This document shows positions 1 to 5,493 of a DNA stretch of 5,604 nucleotides, piece after piece; position 1 is the stretch's first letter; every line of letters begins with the position of its first letter. Origin of the DNA: CAKXIK01 sp050947015 (GTDB taxonomy: Bacteria > Bacillota > Clostridia > Oscillospirales > Acutalibacteraceae); assembly GCA_050947015.1 (NCBI GenBank), contig JBMNVT010000038.1, positions 1-5,604 of the forward strand, in the 5' to 3' direction. Under the pieces are notes generated by a model. The model saw only the letters and a list, made by a program, of their open reading frames with translations. It was not told where the DNA came from and made no database searches. Position numbers and translations under genes: made by a program.

Positions 1-44
1 ATACTTGGCTGGTGACGGCCCGGGAAAATAGAAAGATGCCAACA
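1..44 (+). rRNA. rrf: 5S ribosomal RNA, 3' end only
   Basis: These bases match the typical 3' third of a bacterial 5S rRNA: the TACTTGGCTGGTGACGGCC segment with its short loop, then the CGGGAAAATAG stretch, and finally GATGCCAAC, which would be the 3' strand of the terminal helix. The 5' two thirds lie before the window. The exact 3' end, around 42-45, is uncertain because the pairing partner is not visible. Its position eight or so bases before a tRNA is what one expects at the end of an rrs-rrl-rrf operon. Recognition is from memory of 5S sequences, not from an alignment. Confidence 0.8.
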
Positions 45-51
45 CAAATAT

Positions 52-127
52 TCCTCAATAGCTCAGCCGGTAGAGCATGCGGCTGTTAACCGCAGGGTCG
101 TTGGTTCGAGTCCAACTTGGGGAGCCA
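52..127 (+). tRNA. tRNA-Asn (anticodon GTT)
   Basis: A full cloverleaf can be folded by hand. The acceptor stem pairs TCCTCAA (52-58) with TTGGGGA (117-123), with one T-G pair. The D stem is GCTC/GAGC (61-64 and 73-76). The anticodon stem is TGCGG/CCGCA (78-82 and 90-94) around the loop CTGTTAA, with anticodon GTT at 85-87. The T stem is GTTGG/CCAAC (100-104 and 112-116) around TTCGAGT. The discriminator is G124 and the CCA tail (125-127) is encoded. The gene lies just after the 5S rRNA and is probably co-transcribed with the rRNA operon. A88, next to the anticodon, is the position that carries t6A in tRNAs reading ANN codons. Confidence 0.97.
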
Positions 128-131
128 GATG

Positions 132-163
132 AAAACCTCGTTCTTTGGAACGGGGTTTTATTT
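132..163 (+). terminator. Rho-independent terminator of the rRNA/tRNA operon
   Basis: AAAACCTCGTTC (132-143) pairs with GAACGGGGTTTT (148-159) across a TTTG loop, giving 12 pairs with one T-G wobble. The T-rich 3' arm and following ATTT act as the U-tract. It starts five bases after the tRNA CCA end, so it closes the stable RNA operon and separates it from the protein genes. Confidence 0.85.
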
Positions 164-381
164 GCATTTCCCCTGTGATTACTTTTTACCGCTTTGCGTT
201 TTCTTCGCAGCCCGTTTGTTTCGGTTCTTTTGAAAGCGCGGAATAAAATTACCGGGGTGTCGGCAGCGAGCAAATACAGATGATTCATTGTGCTGCTAAA
301 ACGAATTTCGCAATCAGCGGTCATGCAGCAATGGTTCCGGCAAAGAATCAAATTTTTTGTGAAAGGCAAAAGGTGATATGA
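164..381 (+). other. Intergenic leader region before the isomerase gene
   Basis: These 218 bases hold no gene I can support. The promoter of the downstream plus-strand pair should lie here, because the region follows a terminator. No convincing paired -35/-10 set is visible. The best -10-like string is TAAAAT at 244-249, without a good -35 at the right distance; a weaker extended -10-like TGCTAAAAC lies at 294-302. The ribosome binding site AAAGGTGA sits at 369-376. Confidence 0.5.
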
Positions 382-1242
382 ATGAAGATTTCGACGGAAA
401 TAAGCTCTGCGGCTAAAATAGTCGGAGAAGAAAAAGCAGTAGAATATATTGCTAAGTCGGGATTTGACGCATGGGATTTTTCAATGTTCGCAATGTGCGA
501 ATATGATTGGGAAAAGCAGATGATCCTGAAAAACGACCACCCGTTGGCTTCGGGCAATTACCTTGCCTTTGCACGCAGACTAAAGAGAATCGGCGAAGAC
601 AATGGAATCGTATGCAACCAATCACACGCACCGTTCCCATCCTCCTGCCCTGAAATTCGTTCTTATCTGAAAAGGGCAATTGAATGCACTGCCGAGGCTG
701 GCGGGAAAATTTGCATCATCCATCCCGACAACAATAAGACAGCTTTGGAAAATGCGGAGATGTATGACGAATTGCTGCCCTTTGCAAAGGAATGCGGTGT
801 TAAAATAGCAACCGAAAATATGTGGAATTGGGATAACAAAAAGCAGCAGTCTTCTTTTGCAGCCTGTGCGACCTCAGAAAGCTTTGTTGAACATCTTGAT
901 GCGGTAAACGATGATTTTTTCGTCGCTTGTCTTGATATCGGTCATGCCGAAATGCGCGGTTCGGGCTCGGGTGCAGTGAATATGATATATTCGCTTGGTG
1001 AAAGATTGAAGGCTTTGCATATTCACGATAATGATAGATGGCACGATTCTCACCAGATCCCGTTTTCCATGTCAATATCGTTTTATGACATCGTAAAGGC
1101 GCTGAAGGATATCAATTATCAAGGATATTTTACGCTTGAAGCAGATCAATTCTTAGAAGGTTATTCTTCGGGCAATGTTTTGGAAGGGATTAAAAAATTA
1201 GCCGAAGCCGATCGGAAATTAGCCAATTTATTTGAAAAGTGA
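382..1242 (+). CDS. Sugar phosphate isomerase/epimerase-like TIM-barrel protein
   Basis: This 286-residue protein fits the xylose isomerase-like/AP endonuclease 2 TIM-barrel family, whose members interconvert sugars or sugar derivatives using a bound divalent metal. Strand-end motifs occur in the expected order: SHAPFP (81-86), IIHP (112-115), ATEN with E145, LDIGH with D185 and H188, ALHIHDND (211-218) and TLEAD with E253. By analogy with tagatose/psicose 3-epimerases, E145, D185, H213 or H215 and E253 would be the metal ligands. There is no signal peptide, so it should be cytoplasmic. The start at 382 is supported by AAAGGTGA five bases upstream; an ATG at 378 is out of frame and stops quickly. 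It probably forms an operon with the next gene. Its base composition (about 40% GC in sampled lines) is lower than its neighbours' (53-60%). The substrate cannot be told; the family also includes inosose dehydratases and hydroxypyruvate isomerases. Confidence 0.88.
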   Translation: MKISTEISSAAKIVGEEKAVEYIAKSGFDAWDFSMFAMCEYDWEKQMILKNDHPLASGNYLAFARRLKRIGEDNGIVCNQSHAPFPSSCPEIRSYLKRAIECTAEAGGKICIIHPDNNKTALENAEMYDELLPFAKECGVKIATENMWNWDNKKQQSSFAACATSESFVEHLDAVNDDFFVACLDIGHAEMRGSGSGAVNMIYSLGERLKALHIHDNDRWHDSHQIPFSMSISFYDIVKALKDINYQGYFTLEADQFLEGYSSGNVLEGIKKLAEADRKLANLFEK

Positions 1243-1295
1243 TCGAGTGTTTTTGAATTGAGTAAATATTTCAGAACGAGGAAAGGTGATTTGCC

Positions 1296-2057
1296 ATGCA
1301 GAAAACAGAATGGAAGATCCTTGCGATCGGAAACAGCTTTTCGCAGGACGCGGCAAAGTATCTTCAGCCGATGGCGCAATCTGCCGGTCGGGATCTGAAA
1401 ATTGTCAATCTCTATATCGGCGGCTGTCCGCTGGAACACCATTGGAATAATGCAAGCAATGACGCACCTTTATACGATCATGAACGGAATGGCGCAGAGG
1501 CCGACTGCAAATGCTCCATTCGTCAAGCCCTGCAGGAAGATGGCTGGGATGTTGTTACGCTGCAACAGGCCAGCGGTGACAGCGGTGTGAAAGAAAGCTA
1601 CGAACCGTACCTGCGGGAACTTTCGGCGTATGTAAAGGGCCTTGCGCCACAGGCGGCGCAGTGGATTCACCAGACATGGGCGTATGAATCCGACAGCACA
1701 CATCCGCATTTTTCCCGCTATGACGGGCAGGAGGGAATGTATCAGGCGCTGCGCAAATGTTACTCCGAGGCGGCATCTGAGATTGGCGCGAAAATCATAC
1801 CCGTTGGAGATGTGATCCAGACGCTGCGCGGGAAAAAGCCCTTTCTTTATGCGGAGGGAGGATATTCTCTTTGCCGTGATGGATTTCATCTTTCTCTGGA
1901 TTACGGCCGCTATGCTGCGGCGGCAACTTGGCTGTACAAGCTGACTGGTATTCTGCCGGACGAAAGTTTTCGGCCGTTTGAGGGGAATACCGCGGAGACT
2001 GATGTTCTGGCAATGATCCGCAGCACGATTCCGTCCGTCTGCGATGCAGAGCAATAA
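1296..2057 (+). CDS. DUF4886 domain protein, predicted SGNH-type hydrolase
   Basis: I recognise this 253-residue protein as a DUF4886 member, a family related to SGNH/GDSL esterases. Visible blocks are ILAIGNSFS (8-16) with S14 as the likely nucleophile, LYIGGCPLEHH (39-49) with the glycine block, DVVTLQQASGDSG (85-97), HQTWAY (125-130), and CRDGFHLS (193-200) with D195 and H198 as the likely acid/base pair. It covers the whole family length. No signal peptide or membrane segment is seen, so a cytoplasmic enzyme is likely, perhaps removing acyl groups from a carbohydrate; that role is inferred and the family is largely uncharacterised. The ATG at 1296 follows GAAAGGTGA (1281-1289) by six bases. 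It lies 53 bases after the isomerase-like gene with a very similar ribosome binding site, and a strong terminator follows seven bases after its stop. Confidence 0.88.
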   Translation: MQKTEWKILAIGNSFSQDAAKYLQPMAQSAGRDLKIVNLYIGGCPLEHHWNNASNDAPLYDHERNGAEADCKCSIRQALQEDGWDVVTLQQASGDSGVKESYEPYLRELSAYVKGLAPQAAQWIHQTWAYESDSTHPHFSRYDGQEGMYQALRKCYSEAASEIGAKIIPVGDVIQTLRGKKPFLYAEGGYSLCRDGFHLSLDYGRYAAAATWLYKLTGILPDESFRPFEGNTAETDVLAMIRSTIPSVCDAEQ

Positions 2058-2063
2058 AAAACA

Positions 2064-2109
2064 GAAGATCCTGCCTGTGGTCTCAGCCGCAGACAGGATC
2101 TTCATTTTT
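2064..2109. terminator. Strong, probably bidirectional terminator between convergent genes
   Basis: GAAGATCCTGCCTGTGG (2064-2080) pairs with CCGCAGACAGGATCTTC (2087-2103) around a six-base TCTCAG loop. This gives 15 Watson-Crick pairs, one wobble and one mismatch. On the plus strand ATTTTTA follows, ending the isomerase/hydrolase operon. On the minus strand the run AAAAAA at 2056-2061 reads as a U-tract, so it can also stop transcripts arriving from trmO. The A-run partly overlaps the TAA stop of the DUF4886 gene. Confidence 0.9.
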
Positions 2110-2142
2110 ATGCTTGACCGCAAATCCGTTTTCCGCATCTCT

Positions 2143-2177
2143 ATTGCATTCGCGGCAATGAAATTCATGAATGCAAT
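2143..2177. repeat. Nested inverted repeat downstream of trmO
   Basis: ATTGCATTC (2143-2151) and GAATGCAAT (2169-2177) are perfect 9-base inverted repeats separated by 17 bases. Directly inside the right arm lies a second palindrome, ATGAAATTCAT (2158-2168). No T-run follows on either strand, so this is not a standard terminator. It lies between the trmO stop and the shared terminator and might protect an mRNA 3' end or be chance. Confidence 0.45.
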
Positions 2178-2207
2178 CGGCCTATTCCGGTGCATTGATT
2201 TGAGTCG

Positions 2208-2954
2208 TTATTTGGAAGGTTCCGGAACAATCTCACGGACGAACAGTACCCCCTCCTGAACGGAAAAGCGGACCTCAAATCCGGCAAAGGGGAATCCGTA
2301 AACCCGGTCGGGGTCGTGTTGATAAGAAGGCCGGGGGTCCTGCGCAAGCAGTTCGAGCAGCGCCTGACGATGCTGTTCGGGAAACTTTAACAGAAGTTTC
2401 TGTGGGCACTCCACCTTCAGTGAATAGGCAGCAAGCGGCGCCGCAAAACCGCCGGAGGCTTCGGGTTTGCAGTCGGCATGAGGCAAATATGGTTTAAGAT
2501 CAAAGATCGGCGTGCCGTCCATCAGATCGGCTCCCAACACATGAATTACTGGGCCAACCGGAGAATCCAGCTCAATCCCTGCAATTTTGACACAGGAAAG
2601 CCCAATTGCGTTGGGGCGAAACGGCGATCGCGTTGCGAAAACCCCCATGCGCCGGTTCCCCCCAAGGCGCGGCGGCCGGACTGTCGGGGACCAGCCCCGG
2701 CGCATTGATTCGGAAAAATGCCAGATCAGCCACAGATGGGAGTAGTCGGCCAAACCGCGCAGCGCATCCGGATTACGGTACTGCGGTTCAAAAACGATGG
2801 TTGCCTGCAGGGACTCCACCAGGCCGCTTTGCCGCGGGATTCCGAATTTTGTCGGAAAATCACTGTGGATTCGTGCAATGATCCGCATTGCAACGGAATT
2901 CGCGGGCAAATCCTCGATTGGTTGTGCGGCGAACGGATGTTGTTTTTCCTGCAT
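2208..2954 (-). CDS. trmO: tRNA (N6-threonylcarbamoyladenosine(37)-N6)-methyltransferase TrmO
   Basis: TrmO (formerly TsaA/YaeB) uses S-adenosylmethionine to methylate t6A at position 37 of certain tRNAs, giving m6t6A and tuning decoding; it acts in the cytoplasm. The 248-residue protein is close to the E. coli length (235). Family signatures are clear: FGIPRQSGLVE near residues 37-47, DYSHLWLIWHF (70-80), RPPRLGGNRRMGVFATRSPF (93-112) followed by RPNAIG, MDGTPIFDLKPYLP (145-158), and DPRPSY (206-211) with YGFPFAGFEVRF near the C-terminus. The open frame runs up to 3308, but the part above 2954 looks unlike TrmO. The start at 2954 is chosen because AAGGGAG lies nine bases upstream. An internal ATG at 2888 would give the shorter canonical N-terminus but lacks a ribosome binding site. 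It is probably a single-gene unit with a long leader, flanked by sugar genes to which it has no known functional tie. Confidence 0.93.
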   Translation of the reverse strand: MQEKQHPFAAQPIEDLPANSVAMRIIARIHSDFPTKFGIPRQSGLVESLQATIVFEPQYRNPDALRGLADYSHLWLIWHFSESMRRGWSPTVRPPRLGGNRRMGVFATRSPFRPNAIGLSCVKIAGIELDSPVGPVIHVLGADLMDGTPIFDLKPYLPHADCKPEASGGFAAPLAAYSLKVECPQKLLLKFPEQHRQALLELLAQDPRPSYQHDPDRVYGFPFAGFEVRFSVQEGVLFVREIVPEPSK

Positions 2955-3129
2955 CAGCTTTCGCTCCCTTCTCGGCATGTTTGCAGCGACCGGCAGGCCG
3001 AGCGGATTCCCCGGGCGGTTCGCTGCGTTGCTTCTGTAAAGTGGCTGCCGGCTTTTCGACAGAATCCTCCGGCAAAAAGATTTTTGCAGAATAACTCCCA
3101 GCCCAAATCTTAATCGTTTTCGATTCCAT
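2860..3129 (-). CDS. Possible small protein or upstream ORF overlapping the start of trmO
   Basis: This 89-codon ORF starts at an ATG preceded by AAAGGAT with a six-base gap, which is a good initiation site. The first 35 or so residues (beginning MESKTIKIWAGSYSAKIF) read like ordinary protein sequence with purine-rich first codon positions. The rest is a hydrophilic, K/R/P/A-rich tail that overlaps the first 95 bases of trmO in another frame, which is unusual for a real gene. I do not recognise it. It could be a leader ORF coupling translation to trmO, a remnant gene, or chance; a frameshift joining it to TrmO is also possible. No signal peptide or membrane segment is seen. Confidence 0.3.
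   Translation of the reverse strand: MESKTIKIWAGSYSAKIFLPEDSVEKPAATLQKQRSEPPGESARPAGRCKHAEKGAKADAGKTTSVRRTTNRGFAREFRCNADHCTNPQ
2964..2970 (-). promoter_or_regulatory. Ribosome binding site fixing the trmO start
   Basis: On the minus strand AAGGGAG stands nine bases before the ATG at 2954. Neither the ATG at 2978 nor the one at 2888 has a comparable purine-rich site, so this site decides the start. Confidence 0.7.
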
Positions 3130-3178
3130 TTACTCATCCTTTTACCGGGTTGCAGCGCGATCCGGTTCTTTTGTTGGT

Positions 3179-3187
3179 ATTTTACCA
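3179..3187 (-). promoter_or_regulatory. Candidate trmO promoter (extended -10)
   Basis: Read on the minus strand, TGGTAAAAT gives TAAAAT with the TGn extension directly upstream. The hexamer 17 bases upstream is TGGATT, a weak -35. Start of transcription would fall near 3172, giving a long leader before trmO and a leader of about 43 bases before the small ORF. Confidence 0.4.
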
Positions 3188-3230
3188 CAATTGTGCGGCG
3201 GAATCCAGCCCTGCAATGCCGGAAACGATG

Positions 3231-3278
3231 GGAAAACAACAAGGACAGGAAGACTGAAAAAATCAGCTCCTTCTGTCC
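3231..3278 (-). terminator. Probable terminator of the oxidoreductase gene
   Basis: On the minus strand GGACAGAAG (3278-3270) can pair with CTTCCTGTCC (3252-3243) with one bulged base, and an inner CTGA/TCAG stem extends it around a T-rich loop. A moderately U-rich tail, TTGTTGTTTT, follows. The hairpin starts about 85 bases after the oxidoreductase stop. It is imperfect, so the call is moderate. Confidence 0.5.
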
Positions 3279-3363
3279 GGCGTGGTCAGTCTGTCGGAGC
3301 AGACGCAAGAAAATTTAATCCGAAGCCGCCAGACGCCACATAAAAACGGAAAGAAATCGTTGT

Positions 3364-4401
3364 TTACAAGGATTCGTCCAGCACAACCTCGCGGCCGGTG
3401 CGTGCGGATTCATAGATTGCGAGAATGATCCGCACCGTGTTACGGGCATCCTCGCCCGTAACCATTGGCTCGCGGTCGTCAAGAACTGCGCGCGCCATGT
3501 CCTCCACCTGAATCGTGTGACCAAGGTTGTCTCTGGAATAGGCGCAGTTGAGTCCGCCCATGCTGCCGACAGTTTCAGGCTGCGGAACAGGGTTTTTGTT
3601 GAACTGCCAACTGTAAAACCCGGAATCGCCAAAACTTACGTTGCCGTTGGAGCCGCCGATGGAAAAAACGGTATCCAGCCCGGGGAAGACCGAAGTGGTG
3701 CCCTCAATAACGCCAATGGCGCCGTTTTTGAATTTAACGCTGATGACAGCAGTGTCTTCCACCTCCGTGTTCCAAACAAGCCGTTCGCACCTTGCCCAAA
3801 CGCTGTGCACGCCGCCCATCATCCATGAAATAAGATCGATTCCGTGAATTCCCTGGTTCATCAGCGCGCCGCCGCCGTCCAGCTTCCAGGTACCGCGCCA
3901 CTCTCCGCTGTCATAATAGGCCTGATCCCGGTAATATTTCAGGTAGGCGTCGCCGATGGTCACCGTGCCGAACCGCCCTTCGGCAATGGCCTTTTTTGTT
4001 TCCTGAGCGGCACTGAAGGTTCTGCGCTGAAAAATTCCGCCCAGCTTTACCTGATTTCTGCGGCAGGCGTCAATCATTTGCGCCATCGCTTCCTCCGTAA
4101 CATCGAGCGGTTTTTCGCAAAGGACGTGAATTCCATGTTCTGCGGCCAGTACTGCGATCTCATGATGCAGGCCGCTGGGAACCAGAACGCAGCACACGTC
4201 GATCGATTCCGATTCAAACATGGTTTTGGCGTCGGTGTACCATTTGGAAAGCCCATTTTCCAATGCGGCTTTTTTTGCTTTTTCCTCTGCTATATCGCAG
4301 ACGGCAACCAGCTTTGCCGAAGGCGCGTGCGCAATGGCATCCAGATGGTTTGGCGCAATGCGGCCGCACCCCACAATTGCAAAAGCAGCAGTGTCTTTCA
4401 T
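3364..4401 (-). CDS. Gfo/Idh/MocA-family oxidoreductase
   Basis: This 345-residue, full-length protein belongs to the glucose-fructose oxidoreductase/inositol dehydrogenase family, which oxidises or reduces sugars, inositols and related compounds with NAD(P). The N-terminal Rossmann fold shows IVGCGRIAPNH (9-19), and D36 at the end of strand two (VAVCDI) favours NAD over NADP. The CEKPL motif (95-99) carries the family's catalytic K97. The C-terminal domain has GGGALMNQGIHGIDLISW (176-193), where H186 is the likely catalytic histidine; the aspartate of classical inositol dehydrogenases in this motif is N182 here, as in one common subgroup. It is cytoplasmic, with no signal peptide. CGGAGG sits eight bases before the ATG. 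It lies downstream of the AraC regulator on the same strand with a 68-base gap, so regulation by that protein is likely. The substrate is unknown. Confidence 0.93.
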   Translation of the reverse strand: MKDTAAFAIVGCGRIAPNHLDAIAHAPSAKLVAVCDIAEEKAKKAALENGLSKWYTDAKTMFESESIDVCCVLVPSGLHHEIAVLAAEHGIHVLCEKPLDVTEEAMAQMIDACRRNQVKLGGIFQRRTFSAAQETKKAIAEGRFGTVTIGDAYLKYYRDQAYYDSGEWRGTWKLDGGGALMNQGIHGIDLISWMMGGVHSVWARCERLVWNTEVEDTAVISVKFKNGAIGVIEGTTSVFPGLDTVFSIGGSNGNVSFGDSGFYSWQFNKNPVPQPETVGSMGGLNCAYSRDNLGHTIQVEDMARAVLDDREPMVTGEDARNTVRIILAIYESARTGREVVLDESL

Positions 4402-4437
4402 TAGAACAGCCTCCGTTTCTTTTTTGCGGCAAACAGA

Positions 4438-4463
4438 AAAGGCAGCGTTTTGCCGCTGCCTTT
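4438..4463 (-). terminator. Terminator after the AraC-family gene
   Basis: Ten perfect pairs form between AAAGGCAGCG (4438-4447) and CGCTGCCTTT (4454-4463) around a six-base loop. Read on the minus strand the hairpin is followed by TTTTCTGTTTG, a fair U-tract. It begins seven bases after the regulator's stop codon and would limit read-through into the oxidoreductase gene. Confidence 0.75.
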
Positions 4464-4472
4464 AGTATATCA
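4464..4472 (-). promoter_or_regulatory. Candidate oxidoreductase promoter (extended -10) on the regulator's stop codon
   Basis: On the minus strand TGATATACT gives a TATACT -10 with the TGn extension, and the TGA is the stop codon of the AraC-family gene. No good -35 is visible at 17 bases (AAATTT); TTTACA occurs but only 13 bases away, so the promoter may need an activator. Transcription would start near 4457, inside the first arm of the terminator, so the new transcript could not form the full hairpin. The leader to the ATG would be about 56 bases. Confidence 0.5.
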
Positions 4473-5384
4473 TGGCTGCCTCTGTAAAATTTGCCTTTCC
4501 GATTCAGAATTTATCAGATTCTGCACCGACTTGCGGTATTGCAGGGGAGAAACACCCACCGCCCGCTTGAAGGCGCGGTCAAAGGAAGCAGTGTCCAGGT
4601 ATCCGACGGCAAATGCAATGCTTTCCACCGTCTGGTCGCTGCTGAGCAGCGATTTTGCTTTTTGCATGCGCAGACTTTGGACGTATTCCGTAAACGAACT
4701 GCCGGTTACCGCGCGAAAAATACGCGTATAATACGCGGGGGAAAGCGCTGCCTGCGCGCAAAGCTCCTGCAGGTAAATTTTTTCCGCAAAATGTTCATGA
4801 ATATAGTCCAGCGTGCGCGCAACCGCCATCCGATGGCGCGCGGCTACACAAAAGGAATCGGCGGAGCGCCGCTGCCGTTCCCGAAGCATCATGGCCAGAA
4901 TTTTGAGCAGATTTGCCTGAATAAATAATTCACAGAGGGGGCCGCGGCTTTGAAATTCCTGCAGCGTTTCTTCAAACAAAAGTTCTACGCCGCGCAGAAT
5001 ATCGCCGCCGAGCGAAACCTGCGGCTGAACCTGATCGAGCGTAACCAGAAACGGGGTCACAAACTCCGTGGCCGAAAAGACCGCCCCAGGGAAACCATCG
5101 CCGCCGCACAGAAACGCCTCGGTAAACTCCAGCCCAAGCAGTACAGTTTCCGCACTGTCGGACTGAACCGCATGCACAATGCCGGGCGGCAGAATAAAGC
5201 AGTCGCCGCGAATCAGAAAATAGCGCCGGTGGTTAAACTGGTGAATGCAGCTGCCGCGCTGCACAAACCAAAGCTGAATGTAATCGTGTGCGTGCAGCTC
5301 CTGCTGCATGCGGCCCTCCCGGCGATAAATTTTAAACGGAAACGCAGGCTCCATCTCCTGTTTTGCCAGGTAAACCGGATCCAT
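4470..5384 (-). CDS. AraC-family transcriptional regulator with N-terminal cupin-like sensor domain
   Basis: The 304-residue protein has the layout of AraC/XylS sugar regulators. The N-terminal cupin-like part carries HAHDYIQL (31-38) and GDCFILPPGIVH (60-71), the usual ligand-pocket strands. The C-terminal DNA-binding domain (about 189-286) holds two helix-turn-helix units: LQELCAQAALSPAYYTRIFR (205-224), and a second one ending in the AraC signature region GYLDTASFDRAFKRAVGVSP (261-280) then LQYR. It likely binds a sugar or glycoside and activates nearby genes. The start at 5384 is chosen because GGGGAGG lies eight bases upstream; a GTG at 5432 in frame overlaps the promoter and has no such site. 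The oxidoreductase lies downstream on the same strand and is the obvious target; the isomerase/hydrolase pair is a possible one. The effector cannot be told from sequence. Confidence 0.92.
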   Translation of the reverse strand: MDPVYLAKQEMEPAFPFKIYRREGRMQQELHAHDYIQLWFVQRGSCIHQFNHRRYFLIRGDCFILPPGIVHAVQSDSAETVLLGLEFTEAFLCGGDGFPGAVFSATEFVTPFLVTLDQVQPQVSLGGDILRGVELLFEETLQEFQSRGPLCELFIQANLLKILAMMLRERQRRSADSFCVAARHRMAVARTLDYIHEHFAEKIYLQELCAQAALSPAYYTRIFRAVTGSSFTEYVQSLRMQKAKSLLSSDQTVESIAFAVGYLDTASFDRAFKRAVGVSPLQYRKSVQNLINSESERQILQRQP

Positions 5385-5392
5385 GTCATGAA

Positions 5393-5399
5393 CCTCCCC
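5393..5399 (-). promoter_or_regulatory. Ribosome binding site fixing the regulator's start
   Basis: GGGGAGG on the minus strand, eight bases before the ATG at 5384, is a near-ideal site. It rules against the in-frame GTG at 5432. Confidence 0.8.
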
Positions 5400-5422
5400 G
5401 CAAAGCAATCCTGTTCTATTTG

Positions 5423-5431
5423 AGTATACCA
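5423..5431 (-). promoter_or_regulatory. Candidate promoter of the AraC-family gene (extended -10)
   Basis: TGGTATACT on the minus strand is an extended -10 almost identical to the one before the oxidoreductase (TGATATACT). The -35 region 17 bases upstream is TTCCGC, a poor match. Transcription would start near 5416, leaving a leader of about 32 bases that contains the GGGGAGG site. Confidence 0.55.
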
Positions 5432-5493
5432 CAGATTTATCTTTTGCGGAATAGCGCCGGAGAAAATCAGTAGTGCAGCTTGTAGGTTTGTCA

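Larger units (their letters stand above)
2955..3363 (-). other. Long stretch between the oxidoreductase stop and trmO
   Basis: About 400 bases lie here without a gene I can name. From the right it holds a terminator-like hairpin for the oxidoreductase (3231-3278), a promoter-like extended -10 for trmO (3179-3187), a well-placed ribosome binding site and ATG opening an 89-codon ORF (3129 downward), and the trmO ribosome binding site. The trmO frame stays open throughout, but its translation there is rich in R, K and S and does not resemble TrmO. If the -10 is real, the trmO leader would be about 215 bases. Confidence 0.5.

Noticed and set aside
55..369. Minus-strand 104-codon ORF ending in SWTRTNDPAVNSRMLYRLSY
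   Set aside because: It is the antisense of the tRNA-Asn gene; this string is a well-known false protein tail from reading across a tRNA.
378..416. ATG at 378, four bases before the isomerase start
   Set aside because: It is out of frame and reaches a stop after about a dozen codons; the spacing from AGGTGA also favours 382.
52..1295. Integrative element attached at tRNA-Asn
   Set aside because: No integrase gene and no second copy of the tRNA 3' end is visible in the window; only the base-composition shift remains, and it is reported separately.
1470..2195. Long minus-strand ORF (241 codons) opposite the DUF4886 gene
   Set aside because: It is a shadow: the plus-strand frame has clear family motifs, whereas this one has an R/I-rich composition with no motif and runs through the terminator hairpin.
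2955..3308. N-terminal extension of trmO to an ATG at 3308
   Set aside because: The added 118 residues do not resemble TrmO, and the ATG at 2954 has a proper ribosome binding site and gives a normal family length.
3844..4404. Plus-strand 186-codon ORF opposite the oxidoreductase
   Set aside because: It is a shadow of a gene with intact Rossmann and EKP motifs on the other strand.
4950..5423. Plus-strand 157-codon ORF opposite the AraC-family gene
   Set aside because: It is a shadow with a K/R/A-rich composition and no ribosome binding site of note, while the opposite strand has full AraC signatures.
5385..5432. GTG start at 5432 for the AraC-family gene
   Set aside because: It overlaps the extended -10 box and lacks a ribosome binding site; the ATG at 5384 has GGGGAGG at eight bases.
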